64,000 nt of DNA from Candidatus Dechloromonas phosphorivorans (lineage in GTDB: Bacteria > Pseudomonadota > Gammaproteobacteria > Burkholderiales > Rhodocyclaceae). Below, piece after piece: positions 47,797 through 56,409 of this stretch. Made by a program: the position numbers and the translations under genes. Position 1 is the stretch's first letter; each line of letters opens with the position of its first letter. The stretch is from contig JADKIP010000014.1 in NCBI GenBank assembly GCA_016721185.1, positions 744,001 to 808,000 on the forward strand. Direction: 5' to 3'. The notes beneath the pieces were generated by a model. It searched no databases, had not been told where the DNA came from, and worked only from the letters and a program-made list of their open reading frames with translations.

Positions 47797-49008
47797 ATGA
47801 AACTCCCCATTTACCTGGATTACTCGGCAACCACTCCGGTCGACCCGCGTGTGGCGGAAAAAATGATTCCCTACTTGTGTGAGCATTTTGGCAATCCCGC
47901 CTCACGTTCGCACAGCTTCGGCTGGGTGGCTGATGCGGCGGTTGAAGAGGCGCGTGAGCAGGTCGCTGATCTGGTGGGTGCCGATCCCAAGGAAATTTTC
48001 TGGACGTCCGGCGCTACCGAATCCAATAACCTCGCCATCAAAGGCGCGGCCAATTTTTACGCCGGCACCAAAGGCAAGCACATCATCACGGTAAAAACCG
48101 AGCACAAAGCGGTGCTTGATACCGTGCGTGAGCTGGAGCGCCAGGGTTTTGAAGCGACCTATCTTGATGTTCAGGAAAACGGTCTGCTCGATATCGAGGT
48201 TTTCAAGGCAGCGATTCGCCCGGATACGGTTTTGGCTTCGGTGATGTTCGTCAATAACGAAGTGGGCGTCATTCAGCCAATCGCCGAACTTGGTGAAATC
48301 TGCCGCGAGAAGGGTGTGATTTTCCATGTCGATGCGGCGCAGGCAACCGGCAAGGTTGACATTGATCTGAGCAAGCTCAAGGTCGATCTGATGAGCTTCT
48401 GCGCTCACAAGACATACGGCCCGAAAGGTATTGGCGCGTTGTATGTTCGCCGCAAGCCGCGCATCCGTCTTGAAGCGCAAATGCATGGCGGTGGTCATGA
48501 GCGTGGTTTCCGCTCGGGGACGTTGCCGACCCATCAGATCGTGGGTATGGGTGAATGTTTCCGTCTGGCCAAAGAAGAAATGGCTGAAGAAAACAAGCGG
48601 GTTGGCGCGTTACGCGATCGGCTGCTCAAGGGCTTGCAGGATATGGAGGAGACCTTCGTCAATGGCGATCTCGAACACCGCGTCGCCCATAACCTGAATA
48701 TCAGCTTTGCCTACGTTGAAGGCGAGTCGATGATCATGGCGATCAAGGATCTGGCCGTGTCTTCCGGCTCAGCTTGTACCTCGGCCAGCCTGGAACCGTC
48801 CTACGTGCTGCGTGCCCTCGGGCGTAATGACGAATTGGCGCACAGTTCGATTCGTTTCAGCATTGGTCGTTTTACCACCCAGGAAGAAATTGACTATGCA
48901 ATCAATCTATTGAAAGCAAAAGTTGGCAAATTACGCGAACTTTCTCCGCTGTGGGAAATGTTCAAGGATGGTATTGATCTCAGTACCGTTCAATGGGCTG
49001 CGCATTGA
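47797..49008 (+). CDS. iscS: IscS cysteine desulfurase
   Basis: 403 residues, the standard IscS length. YLDYSATTPVDPRVAEKMIPY at the N-terminus; ESNNLAIKGAANFY; Lys PLP site FCAHKTYGPKG; active Cys loop SSGSACTSASLEPSYVLRAL; and the C-terminal SPLWEMFKDGIDLSTVQWAAH that interacts with IscU. Supplies persulfide for cluster assembly on IscU. The gap to iscU holds a 13-bp perfect hairpin. Confidence 0.96.
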   Translation: MKLPIYLDYSATTPVDPRVAEKMIPYLCEHFGNPASRSHSFGWVADAAVEEAREQVADLVGADPKEIFWTSGATESNNLAIKGAANFYAGTKGKHIITVKTEHKAVLDTVRELERQGFEATYLDVQENGLLDIEVFKAAIRPDTVLASVMFVNNEVGVIQPIAELGEICREKGVIFHVDAAQATGKVDIDLSKLKVDLMSFCAHKTYGPKGIGALYVRRKPRIRLEAQMHGGGHERGFRSGTLPTHQIVGMGECFRLAKEEMAEENKRVGALRDRLLKGLQDMEETFVNGDLEHRVAHNLNISFAYVEGESMIMAIKDLAVSSGSACTSASLEPSYVLRALGRNDELAHSSIRFSIGRFTTQEEIDYAINLLKAKVGKLRELSPLWEMFKDGIDLSTVQWAAH

Positions 49009-49027
49009 GTAGGTAGTCGTAAGTTAT

Positions 49028-49057
49028 TAGTCGCTAGCAACTGTTTGCTAGCGACTA
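49028..49057. repeat. Perfect 13-bp hairpin between iscS and iscU
   Basis: TAGTCGCTAGCAA (49028-49040) and TTGCTAGCGACTA (49045-49057) with loop CTGT, in the 87-base gap. No T run follows. The place corresponds to where the enteric iscRSUA mRNA is cleaved into stable iscR and degraded iscSUA parts, so it may adjust the ratio of desulfurase to scaffold. This is inference. Confidence 0.6.
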
Positions 49058-49095
49058 CCGACTAACAAGCCATAACTGAATTTAGGAGAAACAAC

Positions 49096-49479
49096 ATGAG
49101 CTATAGCGTCAAAGTCATTGATCATTATGAGAATCCACGTAACGTTGGCACCTTTGGCAAGGATGATGACGGCGTTGGTACCGGCATGGTCGGTGCCCCT
49201 GCCTGCGGCGATGTGATGAAGCTGCAAATCAAGGTTAACAAGGCCGGTGTTATCGAAGATGCCAAGTTCAAAACCTATGGTTGCGGCTCGGCTATTGCGT
49301 CCTCTTCGCTGGTGACCGAATGGGTCAAGGGCAAGACGGTTGATCAAGCCTTGTCGATCAAAAACACTGAAATTGCTGAAGAGCTGGCGCTACCGCCGGT
49401 TAAAATTCACTGTTCGATTCTTGCCGAGGATGCCATCAAGGCAGCCGTGGCGGATTACAAGAAAAAGCACGGGGAGTAA
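49096..49479 (+). CDS. iscU: IscU Fe-S scaffold
   Basis: 127 residues with the three cluster cysteines: GAPACGDVMKLQIKV, KTYGCGSAIASSSLVTEW and PPVKIHCSILAEDAIKAAV, and the HscA-binding LPPVK motif. It assembles [2Fe-2S] and [4Fe-4S] clusters with IscS and passes them with HscA/HscB. TTAGGAGA precedes the ATG. Confidence 0.97.
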   Translation: MSYSVKVIDHYENPRNVGTFGKDDDGVGTGMVGAPACGDVMKLQIKVNKAGVIEDAKFKTYGCGSAIASSSLVTEWVKGKTVDQALSIKNTEIAEELALPPVKIHCSILAEDAIKAAVADYKKKHGE

Positions 49480-49481
49480 TC

Positions 49482-49805
49482 ATGGCAGTCACCTTGAGCG
49501 ACAAAGCGGCGAAACACGTCGCCAACTATTTGACCAAACGAGGCAAGGGTGTTGGCCTGCGCCTTGGTGTGCGCACCAGCGGCTGTTCCGGCATGGCGTA
49601 CAAGCTGGAATTTGTCGACGAGGTGAGCCCCGAGGATATGGTTTTCGAGACTAATGGCGTCAAGGTTTTTGTTGACGCCAAGAGCATGCCTTATCTTGAA
49701 GGCATGGAACTCGATTACACCCGTGAGGGCCTGAACGAGGGTTTCAAGTTCAATAACCCGAACGTCAAGGACCAGTGCGGCTGCGGCGAGTCGTTTAACG
49801 TCTGA
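49482..49805 (+). CDS. iscA: IscA A-type cluster carrier
   Basis: 107 residues with the A-type cysteines in RTSGCSGMAYKLEF and DQCGCGESFNV (C-x60+-CxC). Carries Fe-S clusters or iron from IscU to apoproteins. Starts 2 bases after iscU and its stop overlaps the hscB start. Confidence 0.96.
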   Translation: MAVTLSDKAAKHVANYLTKRGKGVGLRLGVRTSGCSGMAYKLEFVDEVSPEDMVFETNGVKVFVDAKSMPYLEGMELDYTREGLNEGFKFNNPNVKDQCGCGESFNV

Positions 49806-50332
49806 TGGATTTCAAAGCGGATCATTTTGCCCTGTTCTCGATGAACCGGGCATTCCGGTTGGATTTGAGCGATCTGGATTCCCGTTATCGCGATATTCAG
49901 GCACAGGTTCATCCGGATCGCTTCGTCAATGCCGGTGAAGCGGCGCGACGGCTTTCGATGCAGCAGGCAACGCATGCCAACGAGGCCTACCTGACGCTTA
50001 AAAAGCCGCTAAAACGTGCAACCTACTTGTTGCAACTGTCTGGTCATGACATTCAGGCAGAAAGCAATACCGCGATGCCCGCCGAGTTTCTGATCGAGCA
50101 GATGGAATGGCGGGAGGCGGTGATGGAAGCTCGCCAGGGCGGCGATCATCACGAGTTGGAGCATTTGCACAATCGGCTACGGGCTGACATCAACAGTCGC
50201 TATGAAGAGCTTGGCGAATTGCTGGATGCTTCGGGTGATTTTGTTTCTGCCACCGACCGGGTTCGCCGCTTGTTGTTTCTGGAAAAACTTTTGCATGAAA
50301 TCGACGACGCGCTGGCGTCGCTGGAAGAGTAA
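49805..50332 (+). CDS. hscB: HscB J-domain co-chaperone
   Basis: 175 residues. N-terminal J domain with the invariant HPDRF in IQAQVHPDRFVNAGEAARR and a C-terminal three-helix domain that binds IscU (LIEQMEWREAVMEARQ). It stimulates HscA ATPase and presents IscU. Start overlaps the iscA stop (TGATG); hscA starts 3 bases after its end. Confidence 0.95.
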   Translation: MDFKADHFALFSMNRAFRLDLSDLDSRYRDIQAQVHPDRFVNAGEAARRLSMQQATHANEAYLTLKKPLKRATYLLQLSGHDIQAESNTAMPAEFLIEQMEWREAVMEARQGGDHHELEHLHNRLRADINSRYEELGELLDASGDFVSATDRVRRLLFLEKLLHEIDDALASLEE

Positions 50333-50334
50333 AA

Positions 50335-52215
50335 ATGGCCTTGTTTCAAATTGCTGAGCCCGGTGAGGCGCCAGCACCCCATGAGCACAAGCTCGCCGTT
50401 GGTATCGACCTGGGTACCACCAACTCGCTGGTTGCGACCGTGCGCAGCGGCATTGCTATTTGCCTGAGCGACGATCAGGGACGGCCGTTGCTGCCGTCTG
50501 TGGTCCGTTACCACGCTGACGGTAGCACCGATGTCGGTTACGGTGCCCAGACACGGCAGGCGGTCGACCCGAAAAACACCATCGTTTCAGTCAAGCGCTT
50601 CATGGGGCGTGGGCTGAAGGATATTTCGCACGTTGAGTCGATGCCTTACGAATTCATCGAGGCGCCGGGCATGGTCAAGGTCAAAACCTTGGCCGGCATC
50701 AAAAGCCCGGTGGAGGTCTCGGCTGAAATTCTGAAAAACCTGCGCGACCGGGCGGAAGCTGCACTCGGTGGTGAATTGGTCGGCGCCGTCATCACCGTGC
50801 CGGCTTATTTTGATGACGCCCAACGGCAGGCGACCAAGGATGCGGCGCGTTTGGCTGGTTTGAACGTGTTGCGCCTGCTCAACGAGCCAACAGCAGCGGC
50901 AATTGCTTATGGCCTGGATAATTCAGCCGAAGGCGTGTATGCCGTTTATGACCTGGGCGGCGGCACCTTCGATATCTCGATCCTCAAACTGACCAAGGGT
51001 GTCTTTGAGGTCATGTCCACCGGTGGCGACTCCGCACTGGGTGGCGACGATTTTGATCACCGAATTTTTTGCTGGGTGATCGAGCAAGGCAAGCTGCAAC
51101 CATTGTCGGCACAGGATGCGCGTCTGCTGATGATGCGCTGCCGCGAAGCCAAGGAATTCCTGACCAACAACCCGGAAGCACCGATTTCAGCCAATCTTTC
51201 GACTGGCGAAATCGTTGATTTGAAGCTGGATGTGGCGACCTTTGCGTCCATCGCCCAAACCCTGATCTCGAAAACGCTGCAACCAGTCAAGAAGGCCTTG
51301 CGTGATGCCGGTTTGCGCGTTGAGGAGATCAAGGGTGTCGTCATGGTGGGTGGCGCGACACGTATGCCGCAAGTGCAAAAAGCGGTGGGCGACTTTTTCC
51401 GCCAGGAACCGCTGACCAATCTCGATCCAGACAAGGTGGTTGCCCTGGGTGCCGCAACGCAAGCCAATCTGCTGGTCGGCAACAAGACCGGCAAGGATGA
51501 CTGGCTGCTGCTTGACGTCATTCCGCTATCACTCGGGCTGGAGATGATGGGCGGCTTGACTGAAAAAGTTATTCCAAGAAATTCCACCATCCCGACGGCG
51601 CGTGCCCAGGAGTTCACCACCTTCAAGGATGGACAGACGGCGATGGCGATACACGTCGTTCAGGGTGAGCGCGAATTGGTCAGCGACTGTCGTTCGCTGG
51701 CCCGCTTTGATTTGCGCGGTATTCCGCCGATGGTGGCGGGTGCAGCGCGCATTCGGGTCACATTCCAGGTTGATGCCGATGGCCTGCTGTCGGTTTCGGC
51801 GCGTGAGCAAACGACAGGTATTGAGTCCAGTGTTGTCGTCAAACCATCCTATGGGCTTTCTGACGACGAAATTGCCGGCATGCTCAAGGATTCGATGACT
51901 CACGCCAAGGACGATGCGATCAACCGGGCGCTCAAGGAAGCGCAGGTTGAAGCGCAGCGCATGCTGGAAGCGACCGAATCGGCGCTCAAGGAAGACCCGC
52001 ATCTGCTCAACGAGGCAGAAGCCGCCAAGATTGTGGCCACTATCGAAAAACTTCGTCTGGCCATCGCTGGCGATAACCGCCGGGTGATCAATCTGGCCAT
52101 GGATGACCTCGGTTTTGAAACCCAGGAATTTGCCCATCGCCGGATGAATCAGAGCGTCAATCGGGCGCTTGCCGGCCGCAATGTGGCTGATATAAAAATT
52201 GGAGAAGAGGCATGA
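50335..52215 (+). CDS. hscA: HscA Hsp70-type chaperone
   Basis: 626 residues with the Hsp70 nucleotide-binding domain: VGIDLGTTNSLVATVRSG, ITVPAYFDDAQRQATKDAARLAG, YDLGGGTFDISIL, VVMVGGATRMPQVQKAV, then a substrate-binding domain with DVIPLSLGLEMMGGLTEKVI. It recognises the LPPVK of IscU and drives cluster release. The stop overlaps the fdx start. Confidence 0.96.
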   Translation: MALFQIAEPGEAPAPHEHKLAVGIDLGTTNSLVATVRSGIAICLSDDQGRPLLPSVVRYHADGSTDVGYGAQTRQAVDPKNTIVSVKRFMGRGLKDISHVESMPYEFIEAPGMVKVKTLAGIKSPVEVSAEILKNLRDRAEAALGGELVGAVITVPAYFDDAQRQATKDAARLAGLNVLRLLNEPTAAAIAYGLDNSAEGVYAVYDLGGGTFDISILKLTKGVFEVMSTGGDSALGGDDFDHRIFCWVIEQGKLQPLSAQDARLLMMRCREAKEFLTNNPEAPISANLSTGEIVDLKLDVATFASIAQTLISKTLQPVKKALRDAGLRVEEIKGVVMVGGATRMPQVQKAVGDFFRQEPLTNLDPDKVVALGAATQANLLVGNKTGKDDWLLLDVIPLSLGLEMMGGLTEKVIPRNSTIPTARAQEFTTFKDGQTAMAIHVVQGERELVSDCRSLARFDLRGIPPMVAGAARIRVTFQVDADGLLSVSAREQTTGIESSVVVKPSYGLSDDEIAGMLKDSMTHAKDDAINRALKEAQVEAQRMLEATESALKEDPHLLNEAEAAKIVATIEKLRLAIAGDNRRVINLAMDDLGFETQEFAHRRMNQSVNRALAGRNVADIKIGEEA

Positions 52216-52556
52216 CGCAGTTGATCGTATTGCCGCATCTGGAAAACTGTCCGGACGGCGCTGTCATCGAGGCGGAAGAGGGTAAGTCCATTTGTGAAAC
52301 CCTGCTTGAAAACGGCATCGAACTCGACCACGCCTGTGAAATGTCCTGCGCCTGCACCACCTGTCACGTCATCGTGCGCGAGGGTTTCAACTCGCTGACA
52401 GCAGCGGAGGAGGAAGAGGAAGATTTGCTCGACAAGGCCTGGGGCCTGGAGCCCAACTCCCGCCTCGGTTGTCAGGCAATCGTGCGGTCAACCCCATTAG
52501 TGGTCGAAATTCCAAGATATAGCATCAACATGGCGAAGGAGGGACACCGCAAATGA
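52212..52556 (+). CDS. fdx: [2Fe-2S] ferredoxin of the isc operon
   Basis: 114 residues with ferredoxin cysteines in DHACEMSCACTTCHVIVREGF and a final Cys in NSRLGCQAIV, the adrenodoxin-type pattern. It supplies electrons for cluster assembly. Overlaps hscA by 4 bases and iscX by 4. A TGCGGTCAAC motif is at 52483-52492, in a different frame from AVN-type codons. Confidence 0.95.
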   Translation: MTQLIVLPHLENCPDGAVIEAEEGKSICETLLENGIELDHACEMSCACTTCHVIVREGFNSLTAAEEEEEDLLDKAWGLEPNSRLGCQAIVRSTPLVVEIPRYSINMAKEGHRK

Positions 52557-52747
52557 AATGGACAGACATTAACGATATCGCCATCGAACTGAGCGAGGCG
52601 CATCCCGATAAGGATCCGTTGAAGATCAACTTCGTCGATCTGCGCGATGCCGTCATGGCGCTGCCGGGTTTTGATGATGTGCCCGAGCGTTGTGGTGAAA
52701 AGATTCTTGAGGCCATCCAGCAAGCCTGGATTGACGATGTCGAATGA
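52553..52747 (+). CDS. iscX: IscX
   Basis: 64 residues: MKWTDINDIAIELSEAHPDKDP, then INFVDLRDAVMALPGFDDVPERCGEKILEAIQQAWIDD, the usual IscX/YfhJ sequence with acidic surface. Modulates IscS and may bind iron. Start overlaps fdx; stop overlaps the next gene. Confidence 0.94.
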   Translation: MKWTDINDIAIELSEAHPDKDPLKINFVDLRDAVMALPGFDDVPERCGEKILEAIQQAWIDDVE

Positions 52748-53139
52748 AAACCCGTGATTTTCCGGGGAGCGGCAGCCAGATGAATGTCCTGGGCGGGCCG
52801 CTGCTGACCTGCTCGGACAGGCCGCTGACAGGTTTCTTCAGGGATGGTTGTTGCAATACCTCGGATGAAGATCGGGGTAGCCACACCATTTGCGTGCTTT
52901 TGACTGCCGAGTTTCTTGAGTTCTCGAAGGCGCGCGGCAACGACTTGTCGACCCCGCGCCCTGAATTTGACTTTGCCGGCTTGCAGCCCGGTGAGCGTTG
53001 GTGTTTGTGCGCCGCCCGCTGGCTGGAGTCTTACAAAGCCGGTAAGGCGCCACGCGTCTTGTTGAACTCAACCAATCAGGCCGCGCTGGAAATTGTGCCG
53101 CTTGAGGCACTCAAGCAGCACGCAGCCGATCTGCATTGA
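52744..53139 (+). CDS. DUF2237-family protein at the end of the isc operon
   Basis: 131 residues: MNVLGGPLLTCSDRPLTGFFRDGCCNTSDEDRGSHTICVLLT, FLEFSKARGNDLSTP, LQPGERWCLCAARWLE, followed by PRVLLNSTNQAALEIV, a typical DUF2237 domain with conserved Cys residues. Function unknown. It overlaps iscX by 4 bases, so it belongs to the operon, though whether it acts in Fe-S metabolism is not established. Confidence 0.8.
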   Translation: MKTRDFPGSGSQMNVLGGPLLTCSDRPLTGFFRDGCCNTSDEDRGSHTICVLLTAEFLEFSKARGNDLSTPRPEFDFAGLQPGERWCLCAARWLESYKAGKAPRVLLNSTNQAALEIVPLEALKQHAADLH

Positions 53140-53176
53140 TTTATTTCAGAACGTCCTGAGTTGAACGGTCTTTCAT

Positions 53177-53194
53177 CCCCGCTTGGTGGCGGGG
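53177..53194. terminator. Hairpin between convergent genes (possible bidirectional terminator)
   Basis: CCCCGC (53177-53182) and GCGGGG (53189-53194) with a 6-base loop in the 118-base gap between the isc operon end and the converging tail-system operon. T-rich tail is weak. Confidence 0.5.
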
Positions 53195-53257
53195 TTGATT
53201 GATGTCGCGAGGTTCTGTCGAAATTTCCCTGTGTCGACGCCTTGGATTTAGTAAATT

Positions 53258-56200
53258 TCAAAGCACCACCACGTTCAACGCGCCATTGCCGAAACTCTCC
53301 GGGTTTGTGCCGGCTGCGAACAGACGGAATTTGTTGTCGGCGAAGTTGCCGATGATCTTGGCCTGATTTCCAAACAGCACGCCGACATCGCCTTCCGGTT
53401 CCAGCGTATTGCCGTTGAAAGCGCAGTTGAAGCCGGGGTAGTGGTCTTCCTCGCTGTCGATACGGTTGTTGATGACTTGCAGGTTGTGCCAGACGGGCAG
53501 GGTACCTTCGGCGCTTTCAACGACTTTTTCGAGCGCCTTGCCACTAATCCGCATGCCCTGCAGCAAATTCCGTTCGAGGACGAGGCTGCCGCTATCGTCG
53601 AGCGTGACGACTCCCTCGCGAATGGCGCCGCTCAGGCGTTTGAGCTGGTCAGCGTTTAAAACCGGCATCTCGTCGGATTCACCAAAGAGTGTGATGCGGC
53701 CGCGCAGGCGGTTGTCGATCAGGGTGGCGTCAGCGGTTTCATCCAGTGCCAGCGCAAAGGCCGGCGTACCGGCGCGCAGGGCGCTGGCGACTTCATCGAG
53801 CGCCTTGATCAGGCTGGCGACCTTGCTTTCACGGCTGACCAAAACCCGCAACTGGTTGAGGCTGGTCTGTTCGCGATTGCTCAGGTTTGCAGCGTCGTTG
53901 CCGCGAATCAGGTTGCTGATTTCGCCGGCCATTTTTTTGCGTTCTTCGGGACTGAGGGCGGCGATGGCTTCGGCTGCTTTGCTCAGGTTGCCGTCGATAC
54001 TGGCCAGGGGGGAAAAGGCCGCCCTGTGCGCGAGCAAGCTGGGTAGCCGTTCAAATACGAACCCAAGCTTTTCGTTGTTCTCGGTGGAGATTGCGAAAAG
54101 CATGCAGCTATTGATCAGCAAACGGGCTGTGCCCGAAATTTGCAGCAGACTGGTGCCGGTGGCTGATCGGCCAAAGAATTCGACGCGGTTCAGATGGAGA
54201 TCCTGACAGTGCTGGAAACTGAAACTGCGGGGTTCGCCGGCGTTCACCACAATGAAATCCTGCAAGCTCAGCGAGCCGAAGGTGTCGAACTGGAAAATCT
54301 CTTCCTTGAGGTTCAGGCGGGTGGCTCGGCCGGCACCGTGGATGCTGATGTTGTGACGCCGCGTACCGGTCAGGCTCATGCCGTCGGCCAGGCTATGGTT
54401 GCCGGGCAGCAGGCAGATGCAGATGTCTCGGCGGTCCTCACCGAGCAGGGTGCGCAGCGCGGCATCGAGCGTTTCGAATTCACCGGCCAGACCAACCGTG
54501 ACACAGCATCCGCCACTTTGCGGGCGCTTGCACAGGGTGTCGATGGCAGCTTGCACGGTGAAGGCCTCGGCGGCCAGTAGCTCGGGGCAGCCGCTGGGGT
54601 CGTAGGAAACTTCGCTGGCCAGGGCAAGCTGCGCGGTGAAGTGCACCGGCAGATAGCGGCCGGGTACCAGCTGGTCGATGACGAGCAGTTGGGCGGTGGC
54701 GTGCTGAATGGGATTGCCAGGATCGGAAGCCAGTAGCCAGTCAATGGTGGCAATCCCCTCGTTATTGGTCGGTACATCCTGGGTTTTGCTGCCGTTGGGT
54801 AGTTGTCCCGTCTCGACAGTGAACCGCACTTGCGCCTTGGCGACCGGAAACTGGCCATTGGCAACGCCAACCTGCAAGGTGATGGCGCGTTCGACCAACA
54901 AGGCTGTTTTGACCGGGTTGGCTTTGACGCTCTGACCGTCGCCGCCGACGTAATGGAGCTGGGTGAATTCGGTCAGGCTGGGGAATAACGGGCGGCAGTC
55001 GGATTTCAGGGTCCAGGCGTTGCTCTTGAATTCGAGCAGGGCGAGCCGGGCGAAGCCGCGCAGCACGCCGGCCGGAGCGCGGAAGGCGGGCTTGCCGCTT
55101 TCCTGCGGCCATTCGATGCTGGCCGTGGCGGTGCGGGCCGGAATCAGCCAGTAGTCGCCGATCCGGTAGCTACCGGGGGCGAATTTGAGTTCGATGCCGT
55201 CCTGCGCCAGTTCTTCCCAGCCGGTGTTGGGGTTGGCGATGGCGGCTGGCCTGATTTCGGCGATGCCGTCCCAGCGCCTAACGCGCGGGTTAGTCGGGAA
55301 CAGCGCTGGATCCAGCGCATGGCCGATCAGCTTGGTCAAATCGACGGTAACGACATTGCCTTCGGTGCGGACGACCGGCACCAGCGGGCCGGGCTGGCCG
55401 AGCAGTTCGTGGGTATCGTCGATGAACTCGACCCAGCAGCCGGCGGTGATCGCCAGCACGTCGTCGCGGCCGATGCTGGCGACCTCGAATTCGTTGGCGA
55501 TCGGGTCGTCGAGCCAGCGGACGACCCGGCTGAGCAGGCTGCCGTTGTCGCGCGACCACTTGTAGCGCGCCTTGCCGGTGACGTTGCCGTCGTCGTGAAT
55601 TTCGACCCGGTAGAGATGGTTTTCGAGCAGCCGGTAGCCGGCTTCCGGCGGCAACTGGCACGGCGTCTTGGGCGGGATGCTGGCTTCGGCGCGGGCGGCG
55701 AGGCGGCCGTCGGGTGCTGCGGTCAACGCGGTCCAGGCGGCAATATTCGACAGGCAGTCGAGCGCCGCACCATTGTCGCCGGCGCGCAGCAGCTTGACCT
55801 GCCAGACGGTCTTTTCGCGGGTGCAGGTGTCGGGGCCGCCGAGCGCCACTTCGCGCATGCTGGGGTCGTCCACCGGCAGGTCGAGCGGGCTGAGGTGGCG
55901 TTGCCAGGTTTCGAGATAGGCGAGGTAGGTGCCATCGGCCGGGGGCACGGCCTGGCCGGCGTTGTTGAAGACGACAACGCCGGTGATGTCGCTGGCTTTG
56001 ATACCTTTCGGCGGCAGTGGCAGCAGGGTGGCGCCGGTGGGCAGGACGGGCGAGGCAGTGTCGGGGAGGTCAGGCTGGTTGGCGACGGTGGTGGCTTCGG
56101 GGTTTTCGCAGAGCAGGCCATCGACGTAAAGGCGACCGGCCGAGATGGTCAAATCCGTGCCGGCCGGGCTCAGGCCGAAACCTGGGTTGTCGATTGGCAC

Positions 56201-56365
56201 GGCGACCGGGCCGAGACTGTCGCGGGTTTCGATTTCAAGGCGGTGATTCAGGATGTCCTGCTGCTCGTTGAAATCGGCGTCGAGCTGCACGCGGCCCTGC
56301 TGCATCCGCACGCTGCGGTAGCGTCGGGCCTTGTCGAAGGTAGCGCGGCTGAGGTCGGCTTTCAT
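53258..56365 (-). CDS. DUF6519-like protein with beta-helix, phage-tail-like cluster
   Basis: 1035 residues. The start MKADLSRATFDKARRYRSVRMQQGRVQLDADFNEQQDI is the signature of DUF6519 proteins found beside contractile tail genes. A middle part (about 630-800) looks like a pectate-lyase-type beta-helix: ICICLLPGNHSLADGMSLTG, HNISIHGAGRATRLNLKEE, QHCQDLHLNRVEFFGRS. A helical insert (about 820-890) follows, then more beta-helix. Parallel beta-helices are used in tail fibres and spikes, so this may be a receptor-binding or spike-associated part. Last gene of the operon; no signal peptide. Confidence 0.7.
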   Translation of the reverse strand: MKADLSRATFDKARRYRSVRMQQGRVQLDADFNEQQDILNHRLEIETRDSLGPVAVPIDNPGFGLSPAGTDLTISAGRLYVDGLLCENPEATTVANQPDLPDTASPVLPTGATLLPLPPKGIKASDITGVVVFNNAGQAVPPADGTYLAYLETWQRHLSPLDLPVDDPSMREVALGGPDTCTREKTVWQVKLLRAGDNGAALDCLSNIAAWTALTAAPDGRLAARAEASIPPKTPCQLPPEAGYRLLENHLYRVEIHDDGNVTGKARYKWSRDNGSLLSRVVRWLDDPIANEFEVASIGRDDVLAITAGCWVEFIDDTHELLGQPGPLVPVVRTEGNVVTVDLTKLIGHALDPALFPTNPRVRRWDGIAEIRPAAIANPNTGWEELAQDGIELKFAPGSYRIGDYWLIPARTATASIEWPQESGKPAFRAPAGVLRGFARLALLEFKSNAWTLKSDCRPLFPSLTEFTQLHYVGGDGQSVKANPVKTALLVERAITLQVGVANGQFPVAKAQVRFTVETGQLPNGSKTQDVPTNNEGIATIDWLLASDPGNPIQHATAQLLVIDQLVPGRYLPVHFTAQLALASEVSYDPSGCPELLAAEAFTVQAAIDTLCKRPQSGGCCVTVGLAGEFETLDAALRTLLGEDRRDICICLLPGNHSLADGMSLTGTRRHNISIHGAGRATRLNLKEEIFQFDTFGSLSLQDFIVVNAGEPRSFSFQHCQDLHLNRVEFFGRSATGTSLLQISGTARLLINSCMLFAISTENNEKLGFVFERLPSLLAHRAAFSPLASIDGNLSKAAEAIAALSPEERKKMAGEISNLIRGNDAANLSNREQTSLNQLRVLVSRESKVASLIKALDEVASALRAGTPAFALALDETADATLIDNRLRGRITLFGESDEMPVLNADQLKRLSGAIREGVVTLDDSGSLVLERNLLQGMRISGKALEKVVESAEGTLPVWHNLQVINNRIDSEEDHYPGFNCAFNGNTLEPEGDVGVLFGNQAKIIGNFADNKFRLFAAGTNPESFGNGALNVVVL

Positions 56366-56409
56366 GGGGTCTCTCCCGGTTTTTGTCTAGGGGATGTTGA
56401 ATGGGTTGG

